A stretch of 64,000 bases of DNA from JACDAN01 sp035265935 (GCA_035265935.1 DATFOC010000058.1:37021-101020), one strand, 5' to 3'; positions 9,053 through 18,831 are shown, counted from the first letter of the stretch. The notes: generated by a model from the letters alone, not told the origin. A program made the numbers and translations.

Positions 9053-12000
9053 CTAGAGTCGAGTCGACAAGCGCTTGAGCGTCTCGGCTTCGTCCGCCGC
9101 GAGATGGCCGTCGGCGAGTGCCTTGTCCACCTCGTTGCGGAAGGTGCGGAGTTGCGCCTGCTTTGCCGCCTCCTTCTGCGCTCCCGCCGCCAGGTCTAGG
9201 TACATGCAGAGCTTCTCCTGTGTCTTCGCGTCGCTCGTGTACTCGTGCACGAGGTCGCACAGGCTCGCAAACGTGACGGTCACGGTGACCATCGCGGGGT
9301 ACTCGCTCACGCCCAGGTCCTTATCGCGGATCTTGCCGCCAACAATGAGGGTGCCGGTGTCCGTCGGCGTGCACGTCGCCGTCGTCGACGTTCCGAACAC
9401 CCCGTAGCCGTTCCCGCAGTCGAATGCGTACTCGAACCCAGCAGCCGTGTCCGCAGACGACGGATCCGAGGGGCTGGTCAGCGACAGCGTGAACGGGAAG
9501 CCCGCGCGGGCTCCGGCGGGTGCGGTGAAGGTCGCGGTCGGAGCGACGTTGGATATGTTCACCGTCGCCTCGTCGACCGTGGTCTCCGACCCGTCGCTGA
9601 CCCGCACGCGAACAGTCCGGCTCGCCGGGCCGTCACCCGCGTTGTACGTGGGCATCTGACCCGCGGTCTCGAAGCTCCCGTTGTTGTCGAGGTCCCACGC
9701 GTAGGTCAGCGCGTCGCCGTTCGCATCGAATCCGGTCGCGGACAGCACGACCGAGCCGCCTTCGGCGACCGCGTACGGACCGTTCGCATCTGCGGTCGGC
9801 GCCGTGTTGACGAAGAACCGGGCCACCTGGGGGTCGTGATCCGACAGCTGGTCGAAGAACTCCGCGTTGACGTGCACCGGGTCGTACGCGAAGGGGCTCG
9901 CGAACAGGCTGTTGCTGACCACGATGTGGTCGAGGGACTGCGAGTTCCCCTCGAAGACGTAGCTGTACCGCTCGGCCTGCGGAAGCGTGCTCATCAGCGG
10001 ATGCAGGACGCCGCCGGCCGTGAGGTGGCCCATCGTCTCCGAGAACTCGAAGTCGTTGATGTCACCGAGGACGACGACATTCGCGTTCGCGTCCACGGCG
10101 AGGATCGAATCCACGAACGAGTTCACGATCTGCGCCTGCTGGTGGCGCTGGGCCTCGGTCGTCCGGACGGGCGGCTGGAACCGGCCGAACAGCGGGTTGT
10201 CGCCGCCCTTCGAGTTGAAGTGGTTCGTGATCAGGAAGAACGTCTCGCCGCGGAACGTGAACTCACCGGCGAGCGGCTTCCGACTCGCGCTCCAGGCAGT
10301 GTTCGCCGGGTCGACGCGGCCGGGGCTCGCGGAGAGCTGGGGGCCGCCGGGGCCGGCCACGACCGTCGTCGGGGTCGTCGAGTCGCCGCCCGGACGATCG
10401 ACGAAGGCAAGGCCGCGATCGGTGCGGAAGATGAACCCGACGCGGATGTTTCCGCCCGGCTGGCCGCCGTCCTGATCGTCGAGCGGGTTGATCTGGCGGT
10501 ACTGGTACGTCGGCCCACCCGCCGTCGCGATTGCGGCGACGAGCCGGTCGAGCGTGATGTTCGCGTCGACGACGGAATCGTTCGTCGCGCCGTTGTTGTC
10601 CTGGATCTCCTCGAGCGAGACGACGTCGGGCGACCTCATGTTGTTCACGATCTGCGCCGCAAGCGCGTCGTACTTCGCCTGGCCCTCGTTGCCGCCGACG
10701 TTCTCCACGTTGAAGGTGGCGATCGAGAGCTCGTTCGCCCCAGGCGCGTCGGTCGTCTCGCGCGTCAGCCCGCCTTCGACGCGCGTGAGCGGCGAGGTCA
10801 AGTGCACCTCGTAGTTCCCGAAGTCGAAGTCGACGACGCCGATCGCGGGGCCGCTGAAATGATCGCCGACATGGACGTCCGGCGTCGGCGTGCCTGCCGC
10901 GTCGTCGAGCTGGATCCGCTCGGGGTTGAAGTCGCCGGACGCGTAGTCGCCCGCGGGCTCGGGGCCGAGGTCGCGGACGACGATGCCGCCGCGGTTCGTG
11001 CGCACCGATGCACCGGCGCCGTCGTCGGCCAGAGTCCAGACCTCACCGTTGCTGTTCCGCGGCCCAACCACGACCGGGTTGTTTACCTGCACGCGCATGC
11101 CCTCGAGGGTCTCGAAGAAATCGATGCCGTCGTTGGCCGGGTCGAATGCAGCGAAGCTGTCATCGTCGATTACCGCCGTCGGCAAGGCCCGTCCGCCGAT
11201 ACCGAGCACGGTGGCTGCGGGAATCGTGTTGCCGCCAGGTGCGGGCGGCAGGATGGTGATCGCCGGCCCGGTGATCTCGGTCGTGGTCAGGTTCGCGGTC
11301 GACGAGCCGCCGGGGCGGAACTCCGTGACGAGCCCGGACACGCGGACGGAATCGCCTACGTCCACCGTCGGTGCCGACGACGTGAAGACGAGGAGCCCCT
11401 CCGAGGTCGAGGGATCGGCATCGGGATCGGGGTCCTGCATGTAGAAGCTGTTAGTGCGCTCCGCCGTGACGATGCCCGTGGTCGTGACCTGCACGCCGAC
11501 GAACGGGGAGGTATGGGACGAGCCCTGGATCGTGTGAATGGCAACCGTCGGCGGCGGTGGTGACGCGGTCATGAACCTCCACGAGGGGTTGCCGACGACG
11601 GTGTCGGGCGGATCGTCCTGGTCCGAGACTTGCCCACCCGCGACGACGACCCCGCAGGTCGACGTAGCCGGGAAATCTGTAGTTGGGTCGAGCGTGAAGG
11701 TTGTGGGACCGCCGCTGACCGTGGCGGGGTGGTCGCCATCGGGGCACGTGATCGCGAACCAGGTGCCGGTCACGTTGACGGGCTCGCTGAACGTGATCGT
11801 GACGTTGCTGTCGAGCGCGACGCCCGTCGCATTGTCCGCCGGCGTGGTCGCGGTGATGAAGGGTGCCGCGTCGCCCGAGCAGTCGCGGAGCGCCGAGGCA
11901 GTGTTGCGTGCGTTCGGCATCGCAGCCGCGAAGTCCGAGGAATTGTTGTCCGTGTCCACGCAGCCGCCTTCGCTGCGGAAGTCGCTCAGGGTTGCCGAGA

Positions 12001-12553
12001 TGGTCGGCGCAGGGCTGCCTTCGAAGAAGTTCGCGGTGCCGTAGCCGACCAGGTCGACGATTCGCGCCAGAGCTGCGGCGTCGCATGGCTGCCCCGCGCT
12101 GCCGTTGCAGCCGAGCGTTGTTTGGCCGGTAACCAGGGCGACCTTGCCCGCCCCGGCCGCCATGAGGATCGGTGTGGCATCCACGATGTCCGGCGTGGGG
12201 AGAGGCGCCCCGACCGCCGCATTCGAAGACTCCTGTACGAGTAGGTACTGGCCGGGAGCGAGCGTTCCGCTGAGCTCGGTGAGCTGCGCAGCGTTTGCGC
12301 CGAAGTTCCCAGTGCCGGTCGCACTCGCGTACTGCAGCGACATCCCGTCCAGCGAGACGGCGCCCGTCCCCCGGTTGAAGATCTCGATGTAGTCGTGGGT
12401 GTACGTCGCGCCGGCGTTTCCGCCGCCGCCGTAGACCTGGCTGACGACGAGATTGGCGCTGACCGCGCCCGCCGACTGCGCCAGGAGCGTGGACGCGAGA
12501 ACGGCAAGGACGGCGCCGACGAGCAGGCGCGTACGGACGGCAAACCGAAGCAT
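9053..12553 (-). CDS. secreted multidomain endonuclease/exonuclease/phosphatase protein
   Basis: About 1166 residues. I chose the ATG at 12553 because GGGGAGAGG precedes it and a signal peptide follows directly (basic start, hydrophobic residues 8-25, cleavage near AGA/VSA). Domains in order: a lamin-tail-like domain (about 27-150, VVSQVYGGGGNAG...YIEIFNRG), a bacterial Ig-like domain (about 230-325), an OB-like region (about 330-600), an EEP nuclease domain (about 600-915), a PKD-like domain (925-1010), and a C-terminal stretch ending in a helical tail. Nuclease motifs are FNVENVGG, DVVSLEEIQDN, TNHFNSKGGD, LGDINDFEFSE, LDHIVVSNSL and SDHDPQVA. This is the ExeM/NucH type of extracellular DNase, probably for DNA scavenging or biofilm remodelling. 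No sorting signal is seen. Confidence 0.9.
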   Translation of the reverse strand: MLRFAVRTRLLVGAVLAVLASTLLAQSAGAVSANLVVSQVYGGGGNAGATYTHDYIEIFNRGTGAVSLDGMSLQYASATGTGNFGANAAQLTELSGTLAPGQYLLVQESSNAAVGAPLPTPDIVDATPILMAAGAGKVALVTGQTTLGCNGSAGQPCDAAALARIVDLVGYGTANFFEGSPAPTISATLSDFRSEGGCVDTDNNSSDFAAAMPNARNTASALRDCSGDAAPFITATTPADNATGVALDSNVTITFSEPVNVTGTWFAITCPDGDHPATVSGGPTTFTLDPTTDFPATSTCGVVVAGGQVSDQDDPPDTVVGNPSWRFMTASPPPPTVAIHTIQGSSHTSPFVGVQVTTTGIVTAERTNSFYMQDPDPDADPSTSEGLLVFTSSAPTVDVGDSVRVSGLVTEFRPGGSSTANLTTTEITGPAITILPPAPGGNTIPAATVLGIGGRALPTAVIDDDSFAAFDPANDGIDFFETLEGMRVQVNNPVVVGPRNSNGEVWTLADDGAGASVRTNRGGIVVRDLGPEPAGDYASGDFNPERIQLDDAAGTPTPDVHVGDHFSGPAIGVVDFDFGNYEVHLTSPLTRVEGGLTRETTDAPGANELSIATFNVENVGGNEGQAKYDALAAQIVNNMRSPDVVSLEEIQDNNGATNDSVVDANITLDRLVAAIATAGGPTYQYRQINPLDDQDGGQPGGNIRVGFIFRTDRGLAFVDRPGGDSTTPTTVVAGPGGPQLSASPGRVDPANTAWSASRKPLAGEFTFRGETFFLITNHFNSKGGDNPLFGRFQPPVRTTEAQRHQQAQIVNSFVDSILAVDANANVVVLGDINDFEFSETMGHLTAGGVLHPLMSTLPQAERYSYVFEGNSQSLDHIVVSNSLFASPFAYDPVHVNAEFFDQLSDHDPQVARFFVNTAPTADANGPYAVAEGGSVVLSATGFDANGDALTYAWDLDNNGSFETAGQMPTYNAGDGPASRTVRVRVSDGSETTVDEATVNISNVAPTATFTAPAGARAGFPFTLSLTSPSDPSSADTAAGFEYAFDCGNGYGVFGTSTTATCTPTDTGTLIVGGKIRDKDLGVSEYPAMVTVTVTFASLCDLVHEYTSDAKTQEKLCMYLDLAAGAQKEAAKQAQLRTFRNEVDKALADGHLAADEAETLKRLSTRL

Positions 12554-12635
12554 TGACCTCTCCCCAGGAAGCTGACTCAAACGGACGGGGCCAGAGTAGC
12601 CGGTCGACGCCGAAAATCCAAAGCGCCCCGATACA

Positions 12636-13973
12636 GTGTTTCGAGTCGTGAAGCGCTACCACGTCACCACGTTCGGGTGTCAGATGAACGCCCACGATTC
12701 CGAGCGGATCAAGGGCATGCTCGAAGAGCTCGGCCTGGGTGAGAGCGCCGAGCAAGAGAGCGCCGACGTCCTCGTCTTCAATACCTGCACGATCCGCGAG
12801 AAGCCCGACCAGCGCTTCGCCGCACACCTCGCGCAGGCGCGGGCGCTCAAGGAGCGCGATCCGGACAAGGTGATCGCGGTCGGCGGCTGCTACGCCGAGG
12901 CGCAGCGCGAGCGCCTGTTTGAGCTCTACCCGTACGTAGACGTCGCGTTCGGGCCGGGCTCGATCCCGCACCTCGGCGAGTGGCTCGGGGCCGGCGGCGA
13001 GGGCGTCTCCCGCGGCCGCTTCGGTCTGGAGCAGCGATCGTTCGCAAGCCTGCTACCGATGCACCGGGAGCGCCGGTTCCAGGGCTGGGTCCAGGTCTCG
13101 ATGGGCTGCAACTCCAAGTGCGCCTACTGCATCGTTCCCTCGGTTCGCGGTCGCGAGCAGAGCCGCCGTCCTGGCGAGGTGATCGCCGAGGTCGAGGGGC
13201 TCGCCCGCACCGGCGTCCGCGAGGTCACGCTGCTCGGCCAGAACGTCAACTCGTACGGCCGAGACCTCCTGCCGGACATCCGGACGGACTTTGGTGAGCT
13301 GCTCCGGGCCTGCGACGCCGTCGACGGCATCGAGCGGATCCGGTTCACGAGCCCCCATCCGAAGGACTTCCGCGCGCCTGTGATCGCCGCGATGGCCGAG
13401 TGCGCCGCGGTCTGCGAGCATGCGCACCTGCCGCTCCAGTCCGGTTCCACGCGAATCCTCAAGGCGATGCGGCGCACCTACAGCCGTGAGCGCTTCCTCC
13501 GGCTGGTCGACGAGATGCGTGCCGCCATCCCGGACCTCGCCTTCTCAACCGACCTGATCGTCGGCTTCCCTGGCGAGACGGGGGAGGACTTCCTTGAGAC
13601 GGTCGCCGCGGTCGAGGAGATCGGCTTCGACAGCGCCTTCACCTTCGTCTTCTCACCCCGGAGTGGCACCGAGGCGGCGACGATGGGCGGCCAGGTGCCG
13701 GAGGACGTCAAGCGCGACCGGATCGAGCGGCTGATCGACGTCGTTCAGCGCGTGGCGCACGAGCGGAACCAGGCGCGGATCGGACAAACGGAGGAGGTGC
13801 TCGTCGAGGGGCCGAGTCGGACAGATCCGGCCCTGCTCCGCGGCCGGACGCGCCGAAACACGACCGTGAACTTCGCCGGCACGGCCTCGCCGGGAGACCT
13901 CGTGCACGTCGAGATCGACGCCGCGACGTCCACGACGCTCAAGGGCATTCAGCTCGCAGCAGTTGCCGCGTAG
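12636..13973 (+). CDS. miaB: tRNA-2-methylthio-N6-dimethylallyladenosine synthase MiaB
   Basis: A 445-residue radical SAM methylthiotransferase. The N-terminal UPF0004 domain has TFGCQMN, NTCTIRE and GGCYAE cysteines for the auxiliary cluster. The radical SAM triad is MGCNSKCAYCIVPSVRG (CxxxCxxC, near residue 155). A C-terminal TRAM domain ends the protein. It adds the methylthio group to i6A37 in tRNAs, the modification started by MiaA, which is encoded two genes downstream. A GTG at 12648 is an alternative start. The start lies 82 bases from the divergent nuclease start, leaving room for both promoters. Confidence 0.96.
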   Translation: MFRVVKRYHVTTFGCQMNAHDSERIKGMLEELGLGESAEQESADVLVFNTCTIREKPDQRFAAHLAQARALKERDPDKVIAVGGCYAEAQRERLFELYPYVDVAFGPGSIPHLGEWLGAGGEGVSRGRFGLEQRSFASLLPMHRERRFQGWVQVSMGCNSKCAYCIVPSVRGREQSRRPGEVIAEVEGLARTGVREVTLLGQNVNSYGRDLLPDIRTDFGELLRACDAVDGIERIRFTSPHPKDFRAPVIAAMAECAAVCEHAHLPLQSGSTRILKAMRRTYSRERFLRLVDEMRAAIPDLAFSTDLIVGFPGETGEDFLETVAAVEEIGFDSAFTFVFSPRSGTEAATMGGQVPEDVKRDRIERLIDVVQRVAHERNQARIGQTEEVLVEGPSRTDPALLRGRTRRNTTVNFAGTASPGDLVHVEIDAATSTTLKGIQLAAVAA

Positions 13974-14709
13974 CAGAGATCTGGACTGGGACGGGCTGCT
14001 GAACGCCCGCGATCTCGGCGGCCATCCGACGGAGGACGGCGCGGAAACGCGTTGGCGGTCGATCGTCCGAACGGACACCGTCCGCCAGCTGACCGAGTCC
14101 GGCTGGCAGTCGGTCGTCGACTACGGCGTCCGCACGATCGTTGACCTCCGCTCGGACGAGGAGCTCGCGGAGGATCCTCCCGCCGAGCTGCCGGTCGAGG
14201 CCGTGCACGTGTCGTTCTTCGACAGCCGTCCGGAGGTCTTCGAGGAGGTCGAGCAGGCGAGCGCGGCCGCCCCCGACCACGCTGCGGCCACTCGGGAGGT
14301 CTACCTCATCTTTCTGGAGCATTTCCGGCCGAATGTCGCCGCTGCGATCCGGGCGGTGGCGGACGCGCCGGAGGGAGGCGTCCTCGTCCACTGCCACGGC
14401 GGCAAGGACCGCACGGGGCTCGTCAGCGCGTTCCTGCTGCGCCTCGCCGGCGTTCCGATCGGGGAGATCGCGATGGACTACTCCATTAGCGAGGAACGGC
14501 TGCGGACCCGGCACGAGGAATGGTTCGCGCAGGCTGCCGACGAGGCGGAGCTCGAGCGCCTCCACCGGATCACGAAGACGCCCGCTTCCTCCATGGTGCA
14601 GGTGCTCGAAGAGCTCGAGCGGCGATACGGCAGCATCGCCGGCTACCTCAAGGCCGGCGGCGCGACCGCCGAGGAGCTCGACCGGGCACGGCGCCGGCTC
14701 CGTGACTGA
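13963..14709 (+). CDS. tyrosine/serine protein phosphatase, DSP-like (Y_phosphatase3 type)
   Basis: A 248-residue protein starting at a TTG that overlaps the miaB end by 11 bases. NARDLGGHPTEDG near the start and the catalytic P-loop VLVHCHGGKDRTG (HCxxGxxR, residues 143-150) identify the tyrosine-phosphatase family related to mycobacterial PtpB and lipid phosphatases. Its position between miaB and miaA suggests co-transcription rather than a shared function. The substrate is not predictable: the family includes protein-Tyr, phospholipid and nucleoside phosphatases. The stop overlaps the miaA start by 8 bases. Confidence 0.82.
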   Translation: MPRSRDLDWDGLLNARDLGGHPTEDGAETRWRSIVRTDTVRQLTESGWQSVVDYGVRTIVDLRSDEELAEDPPAELPVEAVHVSFFDSRPEVFEEVEQASAAAPDHAAATREVYLIFLEHFRPNVAAAIRAVADAPEGGVLVHCHGGKDRTGLVSAFLLRLAGVPIGEIAMDYSISEERLRTRHEEWFAQAADEAELERLHRITKTPASSMVQVLEELERRYGSIAGYLKAGGATAEELDRARRRLRD

Positions 14710-15613
14710 GCGGCGAGTTGTGGGTGTCTTCGGCCCGACGGCGTCGGGGAAGTCCGATGTCGCCGAGGCGATCGCCGACCGCATCCCCGCGACCCTGATC
14801 TCGGCCGACGCCATGCAGGTCTACCGGGGCCTGCCGATCCTCACGAACCAGTCGGACCGCGAGACCGAGCTCGTGGCGATCTGGGACCTCGACCACGAGG
14901 CGGCGGTGGGCGAGTACGCCGAGCTCGCGCACGCAGCCGTCGACCGCGCACTCGCCCGCGGCACGACGCCCGTCGTCGTCGGCGGAACCGGTCTCTACCT
15001 CCGGGCGGCGCTGGTCGAGCTGGATCTCCCGCCGGCACCCGCGCCCGGCGCGAGGGAGCGCTGGGAGGCCGAATACGAACGGCTCGGAGCGGACGCCGCG
15101 CACGAGCTCCTGGCGGAGCGCGATCCCGAAGCCGCTGCACGCGTGCACGCGAATGACCGCCGTCGAGTCGTCCGGGCGCTGGAGCTCTCCGAGGCCGGCG
15201 CCTCACTGGCCCCCACCGAGGGACGGCTCTGGAGCCACGAGATGCGCCATCCGACGGTCGTCGTCGGCCTCGAGGTGCCGAAGTATGTCCTCGACCGGCG
15301 GATCACGGAGCGAACGCGACAGATGTTCGAGTCCGGGGTCGAGGACGAGGTCCGGCGTGCGCTGTCGCGCCCGATCTCCACCACCGCGCGCACCGTGCAC
15401 GGGCTCAGCGACATCACGGAGCTCCCACGGGACGAGGCAATCGCCGCGCTGAACCGCCGCACGAGCCGGTATGCCGCCCACCAACGCAAGTGGATGCGAC
15501 GCATACCTGGCCTTGTTACGGTGCCTGCCGATCGCCCGGCTGGCGAGGTGGCCGATGAAATTCTCGAAATGGCACGGACTCGGCAACGACTACCTGCTGG
15601 TCCAGCGGGCTGA
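14702..15613 (+). CDS. miaA: tRNA dimethylallyltransferase MiaA
   Basis: A 303-residue MiaA from a GTG at 14702, inside the end of the previous gene. The P-loop GPTASGKSDVAEA is at residues 10-22. SADAMQVYRGLPILTNQ, which binds the tRNA base and the diphosphate, follows at about 35-51, and GGTGLYLRAALVELDLP at about 95-111. It transfers dimethylallyl from DMAPP to A37 of tRNAs reading U-starting codons, giving the substrate for MiaB. DMAPP would come from the pathway whose genes dxr and ispG are at 55-58 kb. Its 3' end overlaps dapF by 59 bases. Confidence 0.95.
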   Translation: MTERRVVGVFGPTASGKSDVAEAIADRIPATLISADAMQVYRGLPILTNQSDRETELVAIWDLDHEAAVGEYAELAHAAVDRALARGTTPVVVGGTGLYLRAALVELDLPPAPAPGARERWEAEYERLGADAAHELLAERDPEAAARVHANDRRRVVRALELSEAGASLAPTEGRLWSHEMRHPTVVVGLEVPKYVLDRRITERTRQMFESGVEDEVRRALSRPISTTARTVHGLSDITELPRDEAIAALNRRTSRYAAHQRKWMRRIPGLVTVPADRPAGEVADEILEMARTRQRLPAGPAG

Positions 15614-16337
15614 GATCGGGACGCCGCTGACGGAGGAGCAGGTGAGGCGGCTGTGCGACTACCACTTCGGGGTCGGCTCCGACGGCGTCCTCGAGGTCGT
15701 TTCGGCGGACGGCAACGAGGCGGAGGTGGTGATCTGGAATCCCGACGGCTCGATGGCCGAACTGTCCGGAAACGGCACCCGAATCGCCGCCCGCTGGCTC
15801 GCACGTCGCAGCGGCGCCGACACTGTGCGGATCCGTGTCGGCCCGCGCAAGGTGGTCGCGAGGATGCGTGAGGGGCGGGACGTCGAAATGGACATGGGTG
15901 CAGTGGACGTGCAGGAGCCGGAGACACTCGATGTCGGCGACGAGACGGTCGAGTTCACGCCTGCCTCCGTTGGAAACCCGCATGCAGTCGTCCGTCGTGA
16001 GCCCGACCGCGACGACTTGCTCCGGCTCGGTCCGCTCATCGAGAACCACGAACGGTTTCCCGAGCGGACGAACGTCCAGCTCGTCCGAGTGGATGGGCCG
16101 GGCGACATCACGGTCGGCGTCTGGGAGCGTGGCGCGGGGGAGACGCTCTCGTCCGGCACGAGCGCGGTGGCGACCGCCGGCGTCGCGGTAGCGCGGGGCT
16201 GGTGCCAGAGCCCGGTGACCGTCCACCTCGCCGGCGGGGACCTCCTCGTCGAGCTCGACGACTCGATGCAGGCTCGCCTCACCGGCCCGGCACAGGAGAT
16301 CTTCAGCGGCGAGGCGAGCGAGGAGCTCGGCCTATGA
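15555..16337 (+). CDS. dapF: diaminopimelate epimerase
   Basis: A 260-residue enzyme beginning with the conserved KFSKWHGLGNDYLL, which fixes the start at the ATG at 15555 despite the 59-base overlap with miaA. It converts LL- to meso-diaminopimelate for lysine and peptidoglycan synthesis. NGTRIAARWLARR lies near residue 74, and the C-terminal catalytic-region motif reads GAGETLSSGTSAVATAG. Notably, both catalytic cysteines of typical DapF appear replaced: the first region reads LSGNGTR where ECGNGxR is usual, and the second has SSGTSA where ACGTGA is usual. Relatives with this Cys-to-Ser pattern may be divergent DapF-like racemases, so the activity is less certain than the fold. It is coupled to the aminotransferase by an ATGA overlap. 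Confidence 0.8.
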   Translation: MKFSKWHGLGNDYLLVQRAEIGTPLTEEQVRRLCDYHFGVGSDGVLEVVSADGNEAEVVIWNPDGSMAELSGNGTRIAARWLARRSGADTVRIRVGPRKVVARMREGRDVEMDMGAVDVQEPETLDVGDETVEFTPASVGNPHAVVRREPDRDDLLRLGPLIENHERFPERTNVQLVRVDGPGDITVGVWERGAGETLSSGTSAVATAGVAVARGWCQSPVTVHLAGGDLLVELDDSMQARLTGPAQEIFSGEASEELGL

Positions 16338-17512
16338 GGTTCGCGAAGCGGCTCGACGCGGTTCCGCCGTACCTCTTCGCTGAGCTCGAGCGGCTCATGG
16401 AGTCGAAGCGAAGGCAGGGCATCGACGTCATCAGCCTCGCGATCGGCGATCCCGACGTGCCGACGCCCCCTGCAATCGTCGAGGCCGCGGCAGAAGCGCT
16501 CAGAAACCCCTCCACCCACCAGTATCCGTCGAACCACGGCACCGACGAGATGCGTGAGGCGGCGGCGTCCTTCTACCGCGACCGCTTCGGCGTCGAGCTC
16601 GATCCTGCGACGGAGGTCGTGCCGGCGCTGGGGGGCAAGGAGGCGGTCGGGCACATCGCGATGGCATGCCTTGACCCGGGCGAGGTGGCGCTGAGCCCGG
16701 AGCCCGGGTACCCGCCGTACACGTCGGGCCCGGTCTTCTCGGGCGCCGACGTCCACTATCTGCCGCTGACGCCGGAGAACGAGTTCTTCCCGGATCTCGA
16801 GGCGATTCCCGACGATGTGGTCGGGCGAGCCAATCTGCTCTACCTCAACTACCCGAACAACCCCACGGGCGCGGTCCTTCCGCAGGGGGCCTTCGAGCGC
16901 GCCGTCGAGTTCGCGCGGGCGAACGACCTGATTCTCGTCCACGACAACGCCTACTCCGAGGTCTGCTTCGACGGCTACGTGGCGCCGAGTTTCCTCGAGG
17001 CGCCCGGAGCGAAGGACGTCGGCGTAGAGATCTTCTCGCTATCGAAGGGCTGGAACATGACCGGCTGGCGCTGCGCTTTCGTCGCAGGCAGCGCCGAGGT
17101 GGTCGAGCGCTTCCGCCAGCTCAAGGCCAACCTCGACTCCGGGATGTTCGAGGCCCTCCAGCAGGCGGCGACGGTGGCGCTGACCGACGAGCGCGAGTTT
17201 CCACGCGAGATGTCGGCGGTCTACCGCCGGCGGCGCGATCTCCTGGTCGACGCGCTTGCGGCGATCGGCGTCTCCGTGGAGCCGCCCAGGGCGACGCCGT
17301 ATCTCTGGGTGCCAGTGCCCGAGGGCCACGACTCGGCCTCGTTCACGTCACTCGTGCTCGAGGAGGCGAACGTCGTCGTCTCGCCGGGGCCCGGGTATGG
17401 CGCGAGCGGTGAGGGGTTCGTGCGGCTGTCCATGACCGTTTCGGACGAGGAGCTCGAAGAGGCCGTCCGCCGGATCGAGAGCTCCCTGCAGAAAGTCATA
17501 ATCACGGCGTGA
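16334..17512 (+). CDS. dapL: class I/II aminotransferase, probable LL-diaminopimelate aminotransferase
   Basis: A 392-residue fold-type I PLP enzyme. SLAIGDPDVPTPP is near the start, NYPNNPTGAVLP is the PLP-proximal asparagine region (near residue 175), and the Schiff-base lysine is in FSLSKGWNMTGWR (near residue 238). The NMTGWR context and the start/stop overlap with dapF suggest the DapL route, which makes LL-diaminopimelate directly from tetrahydrodipicolinate. DapC-like or general alanine aminotransferases share these motifs, so the assignment rests mainly on the neighbour. The stop overlaps the hflX GTG. Confidence 0.78.
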   Translation: MRFAKRLDAVPPYLFAELERLMESKRRQGIDVISLAIGDPDVPTPPAIVEAAAEALRNPSTHQYPSNHGTDEMREAAASFYRDRFGVELDPATEVVPALGGKEAVGHIAMACLDPGEVALSPEPGYPPYTSGPVFSGADVHYLPLTPENEFFPDLEAIPDDVVGRANLLYLNYPNNPTGAVLPQGAFERAVEFARANDLILVHDNAYSEVCFDGYVAPSFLEAPGAKDVGVEIFSLSKGWNMTGWRCAFVAGSAEVVERFRQLKANLDSGMFEALQQAATVALTDEREFPREMSAVYRRRRDLLVDALAAIGVSVEPPRATPYLWVPVPEGHDSASFTSLVLEEANVVVSPGPGYGASGEGFVRLSMTVSDEELEEAVRRIESSLQKVIITA

Positions 17513-18831
17513 CGACGCGCCAGCCCGAGTCCCGTTCCGGCGCCGAGCCGGAGCGGGGCTTCATCCTGTCCGTGCTGGCTCCGGGCACCGACGAGAGCCG
17601 CGAGCTCGACGAGATCGCAGAGCTCGCACGGACCGCCGGTGTCGAGCCCGTGGCTACGCTGGTCCAGCATCGAGCGAGGCCGGATCCGCGGACGTTCGTG
17701 GGCAAAGGCAAGCTCGTCGAGCTCAAGGAGGCGTACAAGACCGCCGGCGCAGAATCGCTCCTCGTCGACCACGAGCTGAGCCCGTCGCAGCAGCGAAAGC
17801 TCGAGGACGAGCTGAAGGCGCGGGTCGTCGATCGCACCCAGCTGATCCTCGACATCTTCGCGCAGCATGCGCACAGCGCCGAGGGAAAGCTCCAGGTCGA
17901 GCTGGCGCAGCTCGAGTACAACCTCCCGCGCATGCGAGGCATGTGGCAGCACCTCGAGCGCCTCGGCGCCGGCCGGATGGACGGCGGCGTCGGGACAAGA
18001 GGCCCCGGCGAGACCCAGCTCGAGACCGACCGCCGCCTGGCTCGCCGCCGGGTCGCGATCCTGCGACGGCGACTGCAGAGTCTGGGCCGGCAGCGCCAGA
18101 CCCGCAGGCGGGAGCGACTCCGCTCCCACACGCCGACCGTGGCGCTCGCGGGATACACGAACGCCGGCAAGTCGACGCTCCTGAACGCACTCACGGGCGC
18201 AGGCGTCTCCGTCAATGACCGACTCTTCGAGACGCTCGACCCGACAACGAGGGCGTTCGAGGAAGACGGCCGCCGCTATCTCGTCACCGACACGGTCGGC
18301 TTCATCCGCCGGCTCCCGCACGAGCTCGTCGAGGGCTTCGCGGCCACGCTCGAGGAGACCCTTGAGGCGGACCTGATCCTCCACGTCGTCGACGGCTCGA
18401 TGCCGGACGACGAGCTGGACGAGAACACGTCGGCAGTGAACGAGGTGCTTGCGGAGATCGGCGCGGACGAGCTCCCGGTCGAGCTCGTCCTGAACAAGAT
18501 CGACACGGTCGACCCGCTCGGCCGCCGGCGGCTCGCGAACCGCTTCCCCGGGTCACCGCAGATCTCCGCCGAGACCGGCGAGGGACTGGACGAGCTGAAG
18601 GCGAGAGTCGCCGAGCGGTTCGCCGAGCGGTTCGAGCTGGTCCGCATGCTCGTCCCGTACGAGGACGGCGCGAAGCTCGCCGAGCTGTACTCGCTGGGGC
18701 CGCCGATCGACGAGCGGGTCGACGGCCCCGACGGCGTCTTCATTCGTGCCCGGCTGCCGCGGCGCGAGACACAGCGCTTCGCGTCGTATCTGATCCTCGA
18801 CGCGGAGGAGCCCAGCCGGGCGACGCAGTGA
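17509..18831 (+). CDS. hflX: GTPase HflX
   Basis: A 440-residue HflX. The N-terminal nucleotide-binding domain carries TFVGKGKLVELKE and RTQLILDIFAQHAHSAEGKL. The glycine-rich GRMDGGVGTRGPGETQLE linker is at about residues 157-174. The G domain has G1 GYTNAGKSTLLNAL (about 215-228), G3 DTVGFIRRLPHELV and G4 NKID. HflX binds the 50S subunit and splits stalled or heat-damaged ribosomes. The GTG start overlaps the preceding stop and the stop overlaps dut. Confidence 0.95.
   Translation: MTTRQPESRSGAEPERGFILSVLAPGTDESRELDEIAELARTAGVEPVATLVQHRARPDPRTFVGKGKLVELKEAYKTAGAESLLVDHELSPSQQRKLEDELKARVVDRTQLILDIFAQHAHSAEGKLQVELAQLEYNLPRMRGMWQHLERLGAGRMDGGVGTRGPGETQLETDRRLARRRVAILRRRLQSLGRQRQTRRRERLRSHTPTVALAGYTNAGKSTLLNALTGAGVSVNDRLFETLDPTTRAFEEDGRRYLVTDTVGFIRRLPHELVEGFAATLEETLEADLILHVVDGSMPDDELDENTSAVNEVLAEIGADELPVELVLNKIDTVDPLGRRRLANRFPGSPQISAETGEGLDELKARVAERFAERFELVRMLVPYEDGAKLAELYSLGPPIDERVDGPDGVFIRARLPRRETQRFASYLILDAEEPSRATQ

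Noticed and set aside
9245..11563. A 772-codon plus-strand frame opposite the secreted nuclease
   Set aside because: Low-complexity Arg/Val/Asp-rich translation with no motif; the minus strand encodes a recognisable signal peptide and nuclease.
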